Origin: DATJFQ01 sp035495555
GTDB lineage: Bacteria > Acidobacteriota > Vicinamibacteria > Vicinamibacterales > 2-12-FULL-66-21
Direction of reading: 5' to 3'
Length of the DNA: 45,605 bases
Assembly (NCBI GenBank): GCA_035495555.1
Contig: DATJFQ010000046.1
Coordinates: 1 to 45,605, forward strand
Both the position numbers and the translations under genes were made by a program. The notes below the pieces were generated by a model that worked only from the letters and a program-made list of their open reading frames with translations, searched no databases and had not been told where the DNA came from. Below, piece by piece: positions 16,530-24,734 of the stretch (position 1 is its first letter; every line of letters begins with the position of its first letter).

Positions 16530-17237
16530 ATGATTACGGGATTCGCCTCGCTCGCCACTGTCGAGCAACCTGAGCAGACAGACGAGGACGTCATCCGTGA
16601 GGTCCTCGCCGGCAACACGGGCATGTTCGAGCTGCTCATGCGCCGGTACAACGAGCGCGTTTACCGCGCCGCCCGGGCAATCGTCCGCGGCGAGCAGGAC
16701 GCCGAAGACGTGATGCAGCAGGCCTACGTCAATGCCTTCACCCATCTGCGCCAGTTCAACGGAACCGCGCGGTTCTCGACGTGGCTGACGAGGATCGCCA
16801 TCAACGAATCGCTCGCGCGCGTTCGGCGTCAGGGCCGCTACACGACCTGCGACATCGAGCACGCGAACGTGGAGCCGTTCGTCGGCCGAAACGCCTCGGA
16901 TAATCCCGAACGGCAGGCGTTCAGCCGCGAGATCCGGACGCTCCTCGAGTGGGCCATCGATGCGCTCCCCGATGGCCTTCGTGAAGTGTTCGTGCTCCGC
17001 GAAGTGGAAGGATTGAATACAGCCGAGTCAGCCGAATGTCTGGGCGTCTCGGACGACGTGGTGAAGACGCGGCTGTCGCGCGCGCGCGCCGCGCTTCGGC
17101 GGTTGCTCCTGGCGCGGACCGGCGCCACCGCGTCGGAGGCGTTCCGCTTCTATCGACCGCGATGTGATCGCGTGGTCGCGTCCGTGATAACGCGAATCGC
17201 CTGTCACCTTTGTCCGGCGTCAGACTCTGATCGCTGA
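16530..17237 (+). CDS. ECF RNA polymerase sigma factor (RpoE/SigE-like)
   Basis: 235 residues with sigma region 2 (MFELLMRRYNERVYRAARAI, then GEQDAEDVMQQAYVNAF and FSTWLTRIAINESLARVRR) and region 4 (LPDGLREVFVLREVEG, CLGVSDDVVKTRLSRARAAL). It directs RNA polymerase to a specific promoter set. Start 16530 has GGAG nine bases upstream; an ATG at about 16425 would add 35 residues overlapping the divergent promoter. No anti-sigma factor is adjacent. The next gene, a diheme cytochrome, lies 60 bp downstream in the same direction behind a 7-bp hairpin, so the two are probably co-transcribed. The tail beyond region 4 is about 40 residues and contains two Cys. Confidence 0.92.
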   Translation: MITGFASLATVEQPEQTDEDVIREVLAGNTGMFELLMRRYNERVYRAARAIVRGEQDAEDVMQQAYVNAFTHLRQFNGTARFSTWLTRIAINESLARVRRQGRYTTCDIEHANVEPFVGRNASDNPERQAFSREIRTLLEWAIDALPDGLREVFVLREVEGLNTAESAECLGVSDDVVKTRLSRARAALRRLLLARTGATASEAFRFYRPRCDRVVASVITRIACHLCPASDSDR

Positions 17238-17245
17238 GTCTCCTC

Positions 17246-17269
17246 ACCGCCGCCGTGCCGGTCGGCGGT
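17246..17269 (+). other. Hairpin between ECF sigma factor and cytochrome genes
   Basis: ACCGCCG (17246-17252) pairs with CGGCGGT (17263-17269) across a 10-base loop. There is no T-tract, so it may reduce rather than end transcription into the cytochrome gene. Confidence 0.35.
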
Positions 17270-17297
17270 CCTGCACGGAAAGGGAGTGTCTCGGCCC

Positions 17298-18536
17298 ATG
17301 CGAGTCATCAAAGCAGCCTCTGTCGCCTACATGGCGGGCCTCGCGCTCGCCCTGTCCGGGATCGTACCCGTATCCCGCACAGTCGTGAAGGCGGCCAGCC
17401 AGGACAACAGCAATTCACCCACGAAACTGGGACAGCAGACGTTCCGTTACGACACCTTCGGCGACGAGCAGTTGTGGACGGACGTCCTGCGCATGCCCGA
17501 AGTGATTTCAACCGTCAGCCCGGCGACGGCCCTTGCAGTCGGCCTCAAGGTCGACGTCGACGCGCTTCCGCCGGAAGTGACGTCCGCGCTCGCCGCCGGC
17601 CAGGTCAACCTCAACGACCCCGCCGTGACGATCGCGCTCCTGAAGCTCAACGCCGTCGTCGGCGTCAAGGGACAGGTGAGCGACACCGGCCAGCTGACGA
17701 GTATCGGCATCACCTGCGCGTTCTGTCACTCGACGGTCGACAACTCGTTTGCAGCCGGGATCGGCAAACGTCTCGACGGTTGGGGAAATACCGACCTGAA
17801 CGTCGGCGCGATCGTCGCGCTCTCGCCGGCGTTGGACGATGCCACGAAGGCGGAGTTCAGGACGTGGGGGCCCGGCAAGTACGACCCGCGGCACCACGCG
17901 TTCAACGGAACGTCGATCATCCCGCTGAACAGCCCGTCGCTGCCGATCGTCATTCCGCCGATCTACGGATTGAAAGGGGTGGGCTTCGAAACCGTCACGG
18001 CAGACGGCCCGATTTCTTACTGGAACGCCTATGTCGGCGTCAGTCAGATGGGCGGCCACGGCAGCTTCAGCGACCCACGGATCGGCCTCACGATCTCCCA
18101 AACGCCGGACCTCGTCACGCCGAAGCTCCCGAATCTGCTCGCGTATCAACTCAGCTTGAACCCGCCAAAACCGGACCCCGGAAGCTTCGATCCGGCGGCC
18201 GCGGCCCGCGGCAAGGATCTGTTCCGCGGTCAGGCGGGCTGCAACACGTGCCACGTGCAGCCGCTGTTGACCGACGTGCTGAGCGGACCGGACAAGACCG
18301 TTCCGTTCCTGCACGATCCGTCTGAAGTCGGGATGGATCCTGGGTACGCCGAACGTACGGCGACGGGCAAATACCGGACGACGCCGCTGCGCGCGCTCGC
18401 GTTTCACGCGCCGTACTTCCACGATGGCAGTGCGCCCGATCTGCTGGCGGTCGTCAACCACTACGACACGCTCTTCAATCTGCACCTGACGGACACGCAG
18501 AAAGCGGATCTGGTGCAATACCTGAGATCGCTATAG
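17298..18536 (+). CDS. Exported diheme c-type cytochrome (peroxidase/MauG-like)
   Basis: 412 residues with an N-terminal signal segment (VAYMAGLALALSGIVPVS). Two covalent heme sites are visible: CAFCH near residue 145 and CNTCH near residue 315; the C-terminal RTTPLRALAFHAPYFHDGSA and VVNHYD motif is typical of the second heme domain of di-heme peroxidase/MauG-type proteins. It should act in the periplasm in peroxide reduction or substrate oxidation; no assignment is possible without the axial ligands. ATG 17298 was preferred over GTG 17286, which lies on the AGGGAG RBS itself. It follows the ECF sigma gene and ends in a long inverted heptamer array. Confidence 0.85.
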   Translation: MRVIKAASVAYMAGLALALSGIVPVSRTVVKAASQDNSNSPTKLGQQTFRYDTFGDEQLWTDVLRMPEVISTVSPATALAVGLKVDVDALPPEVTSALAAGQVNLNDPAVTIALLKLNAVVGVKGQVSDTGQLTSIGITCAFCHSTVDNSFAAGIGKRLDGWGNTDLNVGAIVALSPALDDATKAEFRTWGPGKYDPRHHAFNGTSIIPLNSPSLPIVIPPIYGLKGVGFETVTADGPISYWNAYVGVSQMGGHGSFSDPRIGLTISQTPDLVTPKLPNLLAYQLSLNPPKPDPGSFDPAAAARGKDLFRGQAGCNTCHVQPLLTDVLSGPDKTVPFLHDPSEVGMDPGYAERTATGKYRTTPLRALAFHAPYFHDGSAPDLLAVVNHYDTLFNLHLTDTQKADLVQYLRSL

Positions 18537-18540
18537 CCAA

Positions 18541-18665
18541 GCCAGTAGCCAGTAGCCAGTTTCCAGTCGCCAGTTTCCAGTCAGTTCTTCTGCTGACGAC
18601 TCGCGACTGGCGACTGGTAACTGATAACTGGCGACTGGTTACTGGCTACTGGCTACTAGCTACTG
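18541..18665 (+). repeat. Heptamer array folded as a long inverted repeat
   Basis: The left arm has six 7-mers of GCCAGTA/TCCAGTC type (18541-18582), the right arm nine 7-mers of the reverse-complement type GCGACTG/GCTACTG (18603-18665), with a 20-base spacer. The arms can pair over more than 30 bp with few mismatches. It fills the gap between the convergent cytochrome and mscL genes and could serve as a bidirectional transcription barrier. Confidence 0.88.
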
Positions 18666-18678
18666 ACGGCAGCATGCG

Positions 18679-19083
18679 CTATGCCACAGGCTGCGTGCAG
18701 AAGGCGCAGCGCCGTGCGGCGATCGGCACTTCGCTCAGGCACTCCGGGCATTTCTTCGTCGTCGGATCGGGCGGCGCCTGGCCGCGGCGGCGGCGCTCCG
18801 TGATGGCGTTCATCGGCGCGATGACGAAGAAGTAAATCGCCGCTGCCACGAGGATGAACGCGACCAGCGCGTTGATGAAGTCGCCGATGAGGAACTCGCT
18901 GCCGTTGACGGTGAACCTGATCGCCGAAAAGTCCGGTTTGCCCACCAGTGCGGCGATGAGGGGCGTGAGCAGGTCTTTCACGAGCGCAGCGACCACGGCG
19001 CCGAACGCCACCCCGATGACGACCGCGACGGCCAGATCCACCACGTTCCCGCGCAGGATGAACTGCTTGAATCCTTTGAACAT
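18679..19083 (-). CDS. mscL: Large-conductance mechanosensitive channel MscL with zinc-ribbon tail
   Basis: 134 residues. The N-terminal FKQFILRGNVVDLAVAVVIG with the pore-lining helix, the periplasmic loop, and a second membrane helix (INALVAFILVAAAIYFFVI) are all MscL; the channel opens on high membrane tension to release osmolytes. The cytoplasmic C-terminus, usually a helical bundle, ends instead in CPECLSEVPIAARRCAFC, two CxxC pairs ten residues apart, predicted to bind Zn2+. Similar tails occur on some other bacterial MscL proteins. RBS AAGGAG lies 7 bases before ATG 19083. The next gene upstream (19123) is on the same strand only 39 bp away. Confidence 0.95.
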   Translation of the reverse strand: MFKGFKQFILRGNVVDLAVAVVIGVAFGAVVAALVKDLLTPLIAALVGKPDFSAIRFTVNGSEFLIGDFINALVAFILVAAAIYFFVIAPMNAITERRRRGQAPPDPTTKKCPECLSEVPIAARRCAFCTQPVA

Positions 19084-19122
19084 CGTCTGCTCCTTGTTGA
19101 TGCCGCCTGGCGCGGCGGCGGC

Positions 19123-19626
19123 TCACGCGCCGGGATGATGCTGGGCGATTTTACGCATCGCGATCATCATCGCGACGCTTCCCAGCGTCTTCACGAGCAT
19201 CGGATGGGCCGCGTAGAACGCACTCATCTGTTCGACGATTCCCGGATTGTGCTGTTCGACGTGCTGCGCCAGCGACTGCACCGCGCTCGGCGGAATCGCG
19301 GTCGGCGAGGCGGCTCCGCTGGCGACGCCCGCCAGGCCGGGAATCATCGAGGTGAGTTGCGCGCGCTGCTCCGGCGTGATCGACGACAGCAGGGTGGAGA
19401 TCATCGCCATCTTCTGTTCGGCGCTGCCGTTGGCGAACAACTGGGAGACCATCTGCGCGAACGGCGGCGTATCGGTCGAGTGCATCGCGGCGGCAATACC
19501 CTTCGCGAGCGTGTTCCGATCGACCGACTGCGCTATCTGATCGAAGTGAGCGGACGCGTCTCCGGCAGGCGGAGTGCCTGCGGCGTACTGCGCGAGCATG
19601 CCTTTGACGTCGTCGAGCAAACCCAT
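19123..19626 (-). CDS. Hypothetical protein (helical, YidB/DUF937-like composition)
   Basis: 167 residues beginning MGLLDDVKGMLAQYAAG. It is Ala/Gln-rich and helical with a Gly/Ala/Pro linker near residue 100 and a moderately hydrophobic C-terminal segment (LVKTLGSVAMMIAMRKIAQ). The N-terminus and the alternation of short helices recall YidB/DUF937 proteins, but I do not recognise it securely. The start has GGAGG with good spacing. It sits directly upstream of mscL in the same direction, so co-expression is likely. Confidence 0.78.
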   Translation of the reverse strand: MGLLDDVKGMLAQYAAGTPPAGDASAHFDQIAQSVDRNTLAKGIAAAMHSTDTPPFAQMVSQLFANGSAEQKMAMISTLLSSITPEQRAQLTSMIPGLAGVASGAASPTAIPPSAVQSLAQHVEQHNPGIVEQMSAFYAAHPMLVKTLGSVAMMIAMRKIAQHHPGA

Positions 19627-19747
19627 TGGACCACCTCCGACACGTTGGGGGCCACGGCGGACACGCTACGCTAGACAGCGGCTGGGGGCCGCTGGGGCGA
19701 GACGGAGTATATGCGAAAGCGCCTGCGTACACCCCTTCCGGTGTGCG

Positions 19748-21082
19748 TCAGCGGCGAGCCCTTCGAACGTAGACGTAGACAGGCAGGCCGGCCAGCAAAA
19801 GCAGAAATCCCCAGTAAACCACGTCGGCCCCGGCACCGCCGATCGCCCAGAGCGAATATGCGAACGCGCCCGCGCACACCAGCGCGCCGCCAGCGTTGAG
19901 GCGCATCCGTGGATCCTGTCGCTGCAGCATGAACGCAGCCAGCGAGCAGAACGCGTAGGGAACGAGCGTGCTCAGCGTCGCGAGCAGGATCATGAACGTG
20001 AAGAGCTGCACGAGCCCGCGCGAGTAGTTCATGGCGATGAGCGCCGTCGTCAGACTCGCTGCGATGACCAGCCCTGCCGACGGCGTTCCGCGTGACGACA
20101 TCCGCGCGAACACGGCGGGAAAGAGGCCGTCGCGCGCGGTCGCCAGCGGCAGTTGACCGACGATCAGGATCCAGCCGTTCAGCGCGCCGAAGCAGGAGAT
20201 TGCGGCGCCGATGGCGATGACGGCGGCGAAGCCGTCGCCTCCCAGCAGCCGTGCGGCGTCGGCGAACGGCGCCGTCGAGTGGCTCAGCGCGTCCGGCGCG
20301 ACGAGCGACATCAGGCCCACCGTGCTGACGATGTATATCGCGGCGGTCAACACCGTCCCGACGACCGTCGCCCGCGGAATCGTCCGATCCGCGTCCTGCA
20401 CGTCGCCTGCAGGGATGGTCGCGCACTCGACTCCGAGCATCGCGAACAGCGTCAGCGTGGCGCTCGCGGTAATCCCTCCGGCCACCGCGCTGACGCTCGT
20501 GTCCGCCAGCGCGAAGTGCGCGCCGTTGAAATGAATCAGCCCGATCGCGCCGATGACGACGAGCGGGACGATCTTGATGGCGGTGGTGACGATCTGGACC
20601 TGCCCGGCCTTTCGGATCCCCGCGATGTTCACGAACGTGAGGACCCAGACGACGCCGACCGCGAGCAGGGCGGCGGCCGCGGGTTTGTCGACGATCGCGG
20701 GCACGAACGGGTGAAGGTACCCGACGAACGCGACGGCAAGCGCCGCGTCGCCGCAGATCACGGAAATCCAGTAGCCCCACGCCACCAGAAACCCCGGGAC
20801 CTCGCCGAAAGCGTCGCGTGTGTACGCGTACAGACCGCCTGTCGCCGGATTGAAGCGCGAGAGGCGCGCGAAGACGAGCGCCAGCAGGACGGCGCCGACC
20901 GTCGAGACCGCCCATCCGCCGAGCGCCAACCCGCCGAAAGGCGCGAGCGACGCCGGCAGGAGGAACACGCCGGACCCGATCATGTTCCCCATGACGAGCG
21001 CGACGGCGGTCCAGAGTCCGATTGCCCGGGAAGACCCGGGCGCGGTCGTTACCGCGATGTCACGACTCGAACGGGGTTGCAC
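19748..21082 (-). CDS. APC-family amino acid permease (AdiC/ArcD-like)
   Basis: 444 residues with 12 predicted membrane helices. The N-terminal GNMIGSGVFLLPASLAPFGG is the unwound helix-1 motif GxxIGxGIF of APC transporters, ATGGLYAYTRDAFGE is helix 3, and TLTLFAMLGVECATIPAGDV covers helix 6. The pattern is nearest arginine/agmatine or lysine/cadaverine antiporters and neutral amino acid permeases; the substrate is not determined. The first codon is GTG (21082) with a TANNNT-like box upstream and no Shine-Dalgarno, so the start is uncertain by up to ~15 residues. Confidence 0.9.
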   Translation of the reverse strand: MQPRSSRDIAVTTAPGSSRAIGLWTAVALVMGNMIGSGVFLLPASLAPFGGLALGGWAVSTVGAVLLALVFARLSRFNPATGGLYAYTRDAFGEVPGFLVAWGYWISVICGDAALAVAFVGYLHPFVPAIVDKPAAAALLAVGVVWVLTFVNIAGIRKAGQVQIVTTAIKIVPLVVIGAIGLIHFNGAHFALADTSVSAVAGGITASATLTLFAMLGVECATIPAGDVQDADRTIPRATVVGTVLTAAIYIVSTVGLMSLVAPDALSHSTAPFADAARLLGGDGFAAVIAIGAAISCFGALNGWILIVGQLPLATARDGLFPAVFARMSSRGTPSAGLVIAASLTTALIAMNYSRGLVQLFTFMILLATLSTLVPYAFCSLAAFMLQRQDPRMRLNAGGALVCAGAFAYSLWAIGGAGADVVYWGFLLLLAGLPVYVYVRRARR

Positions 21083-21144
21083 GGTCAGCCGAGCGTGACC
21101 CTATCACGAACGGAGTGGTACGTGCCGAAAACGCGCGAGGGTCC

Positions 21145-21163
21145 CGGCGGGGCGAGCCCGCCG
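21145..21163 (-). terminator. Hairpin abutting the cytochrome stop codon
   Basis: CGGCGGG (21145-21151) and CCCGCCG (21157-21163) form a 7-bp stem with a 5-base loop immediately after the minus-strand stop at 21164. No T-tract follows on the minus strand, so termination strength is doubtful. Confidence 0.35.
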
Positions 21164-21613
21164 TTATTTGAGAGACCGCATGAAGGCGATGACGTCGGCG
21201 GCGTCCTGCTTCGACATGTGGAAACGGGGCATCGGAGGCCGGAGTTGACGGCCATCGCGGCCGATGGCGCCTTCAGTGAGGAGCCGCAGCGCCTGCTCGT
21301 CGTCATAGCCGGGCAATCCGGCATTCCGCGGTGCGCGAATCGCCCAGTCGTTCGGCCATGGCGGCCGCACCGGCACAGGGCCGCCGTGGAAGCGCGTGGC
21401 TTCGATGATATTGCCTGCGGCGTCGCGATCCGAGTGGCACTCGACGCACATCGCGACGTTTTCCACCAGGTACTGCCCGTGTTCGATGTTCCCGGCGATC
21501 CCCTGGACTTCAATCGTCCCCGGCGCGGCCGTTGCCGCGTTCGCGGACGCGCGCACCAGGCCGACGCTTGCCAGCAGCAGCGCGGCGCCGGTGACCACAT
21601 ATGAACTGCGCAT
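21164..21613 (-). CDS. Exported monoheme cytochrome c
   Basis: 149 residues with a signal peptide (VVTGAALLLASVGLVRASA). One heme-attachment site CVECH lies near residue 56, preceded by GQYLVENVAMC as in class I cytochromes; the PPMPRFHMS segment near residue 130 offers the Met axial ligand, followed by ADVIAFMRSL. It is a periplasmic electron carrier, possibly accepting electrons from the PQQ dehydrogenase or an alcohol dehydrogenase; this link is inference. GGGGGAGG stands 9 bases before ATG 21613. Confidence 0.88.
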   Translation of the reverse strand: MRSSYVVTGAALLLASVGLVRASANAATAAPGTIEVQGIAGNIEHGQYLVENVAMCVECHSDRDAAGNIIEATRFHGGPVPVRPPWPNDWAIRAPRNAGLPGYDDEQALRLLTEGAIGRDGRQLRPPMPRFHMSKQDAADVIAFMRSLK

Positions 21614-21673
21614 TCGAAAAGGCCTCCCCCGAGATTATGTAGAAACGGACCCGGATTTGCACACCCGCCGCGC

Positions 21674-22984
21674 GTGCTCGATCTGCGGCGGCCTCGCCTC
21701 GAACGGTTCGCGCGCCTGCACTACGCGCACAAGCTCGTCCTTTCGATCCTGATCGTCTGCGGCATCATCGCCCTCGTCCTGACGCTTTCGCAGGACGAGC
21801 AGACGCTCGAGATCGAGAGCGCGTATGCCGCGCAGGATCCTCAGTTTGCCGGATACATTACGACACTCCTCGGCGTCGAGACGACGAGCGGCAACGAGTA
21901 CACCCTGCTCACCAACGGCGACCAGTTCTTTCCCGCGATGCTCGACGCGATCAACCACGCCACGCGGCGCATCGCATTCGAAACCTATATCTACGAGAAA
22001 GGCCGCGTGGCAAACCAGTTCACGCCAGCGCTGGTGGCCGCGGCGCATCGCGGCGTCCAGGTGAATCTGGTGGTCGACGCGTTTGGGTCGAACCGCATGT
22101 CGGAGGACGACATCGAGCACTTGCGACAGGCCGGCGCGCGTGTCGGGCGTTTCGGGAAGGCGCGATGGTGGACGCTCGACAATCTGACCTACCGCACGCA
22201 CCGCAAGATTCTGGTGATCGACGGCAAGATCGGGTTTACGGGAGGCGCCGGCGTCAGCGATCACTGGCTCGGGAACGCGCAGGATCCGGACCACTGGCGC
22301 GATTCCATGGTTCGTGTGACGGGGCCGGTCGCGCGGCTGATGGAAGGCGCGTTCAACGAAAACTTCGTGGACACCGCCGGTCCCGTCAAACCGATGGTCG
22401 AGCCGCTGGAGGCGCCGCCGGAGGCGCGGCCGCGCGATGCGGCGTTCGTCCTTCGCAGCTCCGCGAACAACCGCAGCAACGACCTCAAGCACTTCTATCT
22501 GCTCGCGATTGCTGCTGCGCGCCACACGCTCGACATCTGCTCTCCGTACTTCATCGTGGACGAGTCCTCGGAGTGGGCGCTCCGTCAGGCGGCGGCTCGC
22601 GGCGTCAGGATTCGGATCCTCGTCGAAGGCGACCACACCGACGCGCTCCCCGTGAAATATGCGAGCCGGCAGTCGTACCAGAAGCTGATGGATCTCGGCA
22701 TCGACATCTACGAATACCAGCCGACGATGATGCACACGAAACTGATGGTCGTCGACAACATATTTTCGATGTTCGGGTCAGCGAACTTCGACAACCGGTC
22801 GCTCGAGATGAACGACGAAATGAACGTGGGCGTCACCGACCCTGGCTTCGCCGCGCGCGTCGCCCAGGATTTCGACGCGGACCTGCGTCTGTCGCATCGC
22901 CTCGATCCCGCGACATGGCCCCAGCGCTCGCTGCTGGAAAAATCGCGCGAGTATTTCTGGAGCTATTTTGGAGAGGTTTTTTAG
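21674..22984 (+). CDS. cls: Cardiolipin synthase / phospholipase D family
   Basis: 436 residues. One N-terminal membrane helix (LVLSILIVCGIIALVLTLS) precedes two PLD domains. The HKD motifs are THRKILVIDGKIGFTGG (near residue 179) and MHTKLMVVDNIFSMFGSANFD (split here by its length limit: the HxK(x)4D core is HTKLMVVD near residue 353). The layout is that of bacterial cardiolipin synthases, which condense two phosphatidylglycerols at the inner membrane. It starts at GTG 21674 with no visible Shine-Dalgarno; no ATG lies nearby, so the start is uncertain. Together with cfa and mscL it adds to the envelope theme. Confidence 0.9.
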   Translation: MLDLRRPRLERFARLHYAHKLVLSILIVCGIIALVLTLSQDEQTLEIESAYAAQDPQFAGYITTLLGVETTSGNEYTLLTNGDQFFPAMLDAINHATRRIAFETYIYEKGRVANQFTPALVAAAHRGVQVNLVVDAFGSNRMSEDDIEHLRQAGARVGRFGKARWWTLDNLTYRTHRKILVIDGKIGFTGGAGVSDHWLGNAQDPDHWRDSMVRVTGPVARLMEGAFNENFVDTAGPVKPMVEPLEAPPEARPRDAAFVLRSSANNRSNDLKHFYLLAIAAARHTLDICSPYFIVDESSEWALRQAAARGVRIRILVEGDHTDALPVKYASRQSYQKLMDLGIDIYEYQPTMMHTKLMVVDNIFSMFGSANFDNRSLEMNDEMNVGVTDPGFAARVAQDFDADLRLSHRLDPATWPQRSLLEKSREYFWSYFGEVF

Positions 22985-23015
22985 CGCTGACAGGGCCCCG
23001 CACCTGACGCCTTGA

Positions 23016-23048
23016 GTAGTTGTTGAAGTTGTGAAGTTGTGTAGTTGA
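23016..23048 (+). repeat. Short imperfect tandem repeat, 8-9 bp period
   Basis: Four copies of GTAGTTGT/GAAGTTGT-type units of 8 or 9 bp. Unlike the other arrays the period is not 7. It lies in the gltX promoter region. Confidence 0.55.
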
Positions 23049-23058
23049 TCTCTACACT
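23029..23058 (+). promoter_or_regulatory. Putative gltX promoter with near-leaderless start
   Basis: TTGTGA (23029-23034) and TACACT (23053-23058) are separated by 18 bases; the -10 ends 6 bases before ATG 23065. A GTGTAG/CTACAC hairpin (23039-23057) overlaps the spacer. No Shine-Dalgarno precedes gltX. Confidence 0.35.
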
Positions 23059-23064
23059 ACTCAC

Positions 23065-24387
23065 ATGATCCGCGTCCGCTTCGCCCCCTCGCCAACCGGC
23101 TACCTGCACGTGGGAGGGGCGCGCACGGCGCTCTTCAACTGGCTGCACGCGCGCCGCCACGGCGGCACGTTCGTGCTGCGCATCGAAGATACCGATACCG
23201 AGCGTTCGTCCTGGGACATGGTCGCCGGCATCGTCGACGGACTGCGCTGGCTGGGTCTCGACTGGGATGAAGGACCCGACGTCGGAGGACCACACGCGCC
23301 GTACTTCCAATCGCAGCGGCTCGAGAAATACCGCGAGCACGCCGAGCGGCTCGTTGCCGAAGGGAAGGCCTACGTCGACGAGGGCGCGATCCGCTTCAAG
23401 GTGCCGGCCGGCCAGACGACCTTCGGCGATCTTGTGCATGGGCCGGTGAAGTTCGAGAACGAGCACATCGAGAACTTCGTCATCCTGCGATCGGATCGTC
23501 ATCCGACGTATCACCTGTCCGTCGTCGTCGACGATATCGAGATGCAGATCACCCACGTCGTGCGGGGCGACGATCACATTTCGAACACGCCGAAGCAGGT
23601 CCTCCTGTACGAGGCGTTTGGCGCCGCGCCGCCCGCGTTCGCGCACGTGCCGCTCATCCTCGGCCCCGACAAGAAGCGCCTGAGCAAACGGCATGGCGCG
23701 ACCTCAGTGATGGAGTACCACCGTCTCGGATACGTGCCGGAGGCAATGGTCAATTTCCTTGCGCTGCTCGGCTGGTCGCCTGGCGGCGACCGTGAACTGT
23801 TCACGAAGGAGGAGCTGATCGCGCAGTTCACGCTGGAAGGGATCAGCGGCGGCAACGCCGTCTTCAATCCCGAAAAGCTGGACTGGTTCAACCAGCAGCA
23901 CATCGCGCGGCTCGGTGCGCAGGAGTTGCTGCGCCGGATCGAACCTATGCTGCGCGAGCAGGGACTGTGGCGCGACACGCTGTCGACGAGCGACGCGGGT
24001 TGGATCGCATCGGTTCTCGATCTCCTCAAACCGCGCGTCAAAAAGCTGGATCAACTCGTCGACGATCTGAAGCCTTTTCTCGTGGACCAGCCCGACATCG
24101 ATCCCGCGGCGGCCGCCAGGCACCTTGTGGGCAACGCGAAAGAAGCGCTTGGTGTGCTCGCGTCAGAATTTCAGCAGTCGCCGTCGGTCTGGGACGCCGC
24201 GTCAATCGAACCCGTCCTGCGTTCGACTGCCGAGCGCGTGGGTCTGAAGGCCGCCGCACTGATCCACGCGACGCGTGTGGCTGTCACGGGACGGGCGGTC
24301 AGCGCCGGGTTGTTCGAAGTGCTTGCGCTGCTCGGGCGAGAGCGCGTGATCGCTCGCGTGAGGGATGCAGTTAGTCAGGCGGCGTGA
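23065..24387 (+). CDS. gltX: Glutamyl-tRNA synthetase
   Basis: 440 residues. GltX charges tRNA-Glu with glutamate in the cytoplasm. The class I HIGH motif appears as PTGYLHVGGARTALFNWL and the KMSKS motif as KKRLSKRHG; VLRIEDTDTERS and FRVPxGxT-like FKVPAGQTTFGD are family landmarks, and the C-terminal helical anticodon-binding half is complete. At 440 residues it is somewhat shorter than the E. coli enzyme. Whether it also misacylates tRNA-Gln for the amidotransferase route cannot be judged here; a tRNA-Gln(CUG) gene is at 40407 and no glnS or gatCAB is in the window. Confidence 0.97.
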   Translation: MIRVRFAPSPTGYLHVGGARTALFNWLHARRHGGTFVLRIEDTDTERSSWDMVAGIVDGLRWLGLDWDEGPDVGGPHAPYFQSQRLEKYREHAERLVAEGKAYVDEGAIRFKVPAGQTTFGDLVHGPVKFENEHIENFVILRSDRHPTYHLSVVVDDIEMQITHVVRGDDHISNTPKQVLLYEAFGAAPPAFAHVPLILGPDKKRLSKRHGATSVMEYHRLGYVPEAMVNFLALLGWSPGGDRELFTKEELIAQFTLEGISGGNAVFNPEKLDWFNQQHIARLGAQELLRRIEPMLREQGLWRDTLSTSDAGWIASVLDLLKPRVKKLDQLVDDLKPFLVDQPDIDPAAAARHLVGNAKEALGVLASEFQQSPSVWDAASIEPVLRSTAERVGLKAAALIHATRVAVTGRAVSAGLFEVLALLGRERVIARVRDAVSQAA

Positions 24388-24485
24388 TCGCGTGCGCGAC
24401 CCGTAATGGCACCGCAAGCGGCAACTGGCAATGCCGCAAGCGGAAAGTGGAGGGGCCCCGGGCGCCCCCCGGTGTGGCGGCGTTG

Positions 24486-24734
24486 CTACTGGCCGCCGGC
24501 GGTATCGCTGTTCATGCCGCCGTTATTGCCGGCGTCCGTGTCGTCGGGCCCGCCCGTCTGCTCGCGACGACGACGATGGCTGGCGATGCCGCCTTTGCGC
24601 CCCGCGTCGCGGGCTTCTTCACTCGTCCACTCGTGCGCAGTGCCCTTCTGGTGCGCCGCTTTGCCGCCTTTGCTCGCAATCTCACGCTGCTTGGCCGGAT
24701 CCATTGACGCGAATCCGCGATCTTCCTTTGCCAC
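24486..24734 (-). CDS. KGG-repeat stress-induced protein (GsiB-like)
   Basis: 82 residues. The two KGG motifs are in REIASKGGKAAHQKGTAHEW and EEARDAGRKGGIASHRRRRE, preceded by RGFASMDPAKQ, the classic start of these small hydrophilic stress proteins. They resemble plant LEA-type proteins and accumulate in stationary phase or desiccation. GTG 24734 was chosen because AAGGAGG lies five bases upstream; the ATG at codon 11 would cut the conserved N-terminus. The last 25 residues are a Gly/Asp/Asn-rich disordered tail (GGPDDTDAGNNGGMNSD). Confidence 0.88.
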   Translation of the reverse strand: MAKEDRGFASMDPAKQREIASKGGKAAHQKGTAHEWTSEEARDAGRKGGIASHRRRREQTGGPDDTDAGNNGGMNSDTAGGQ

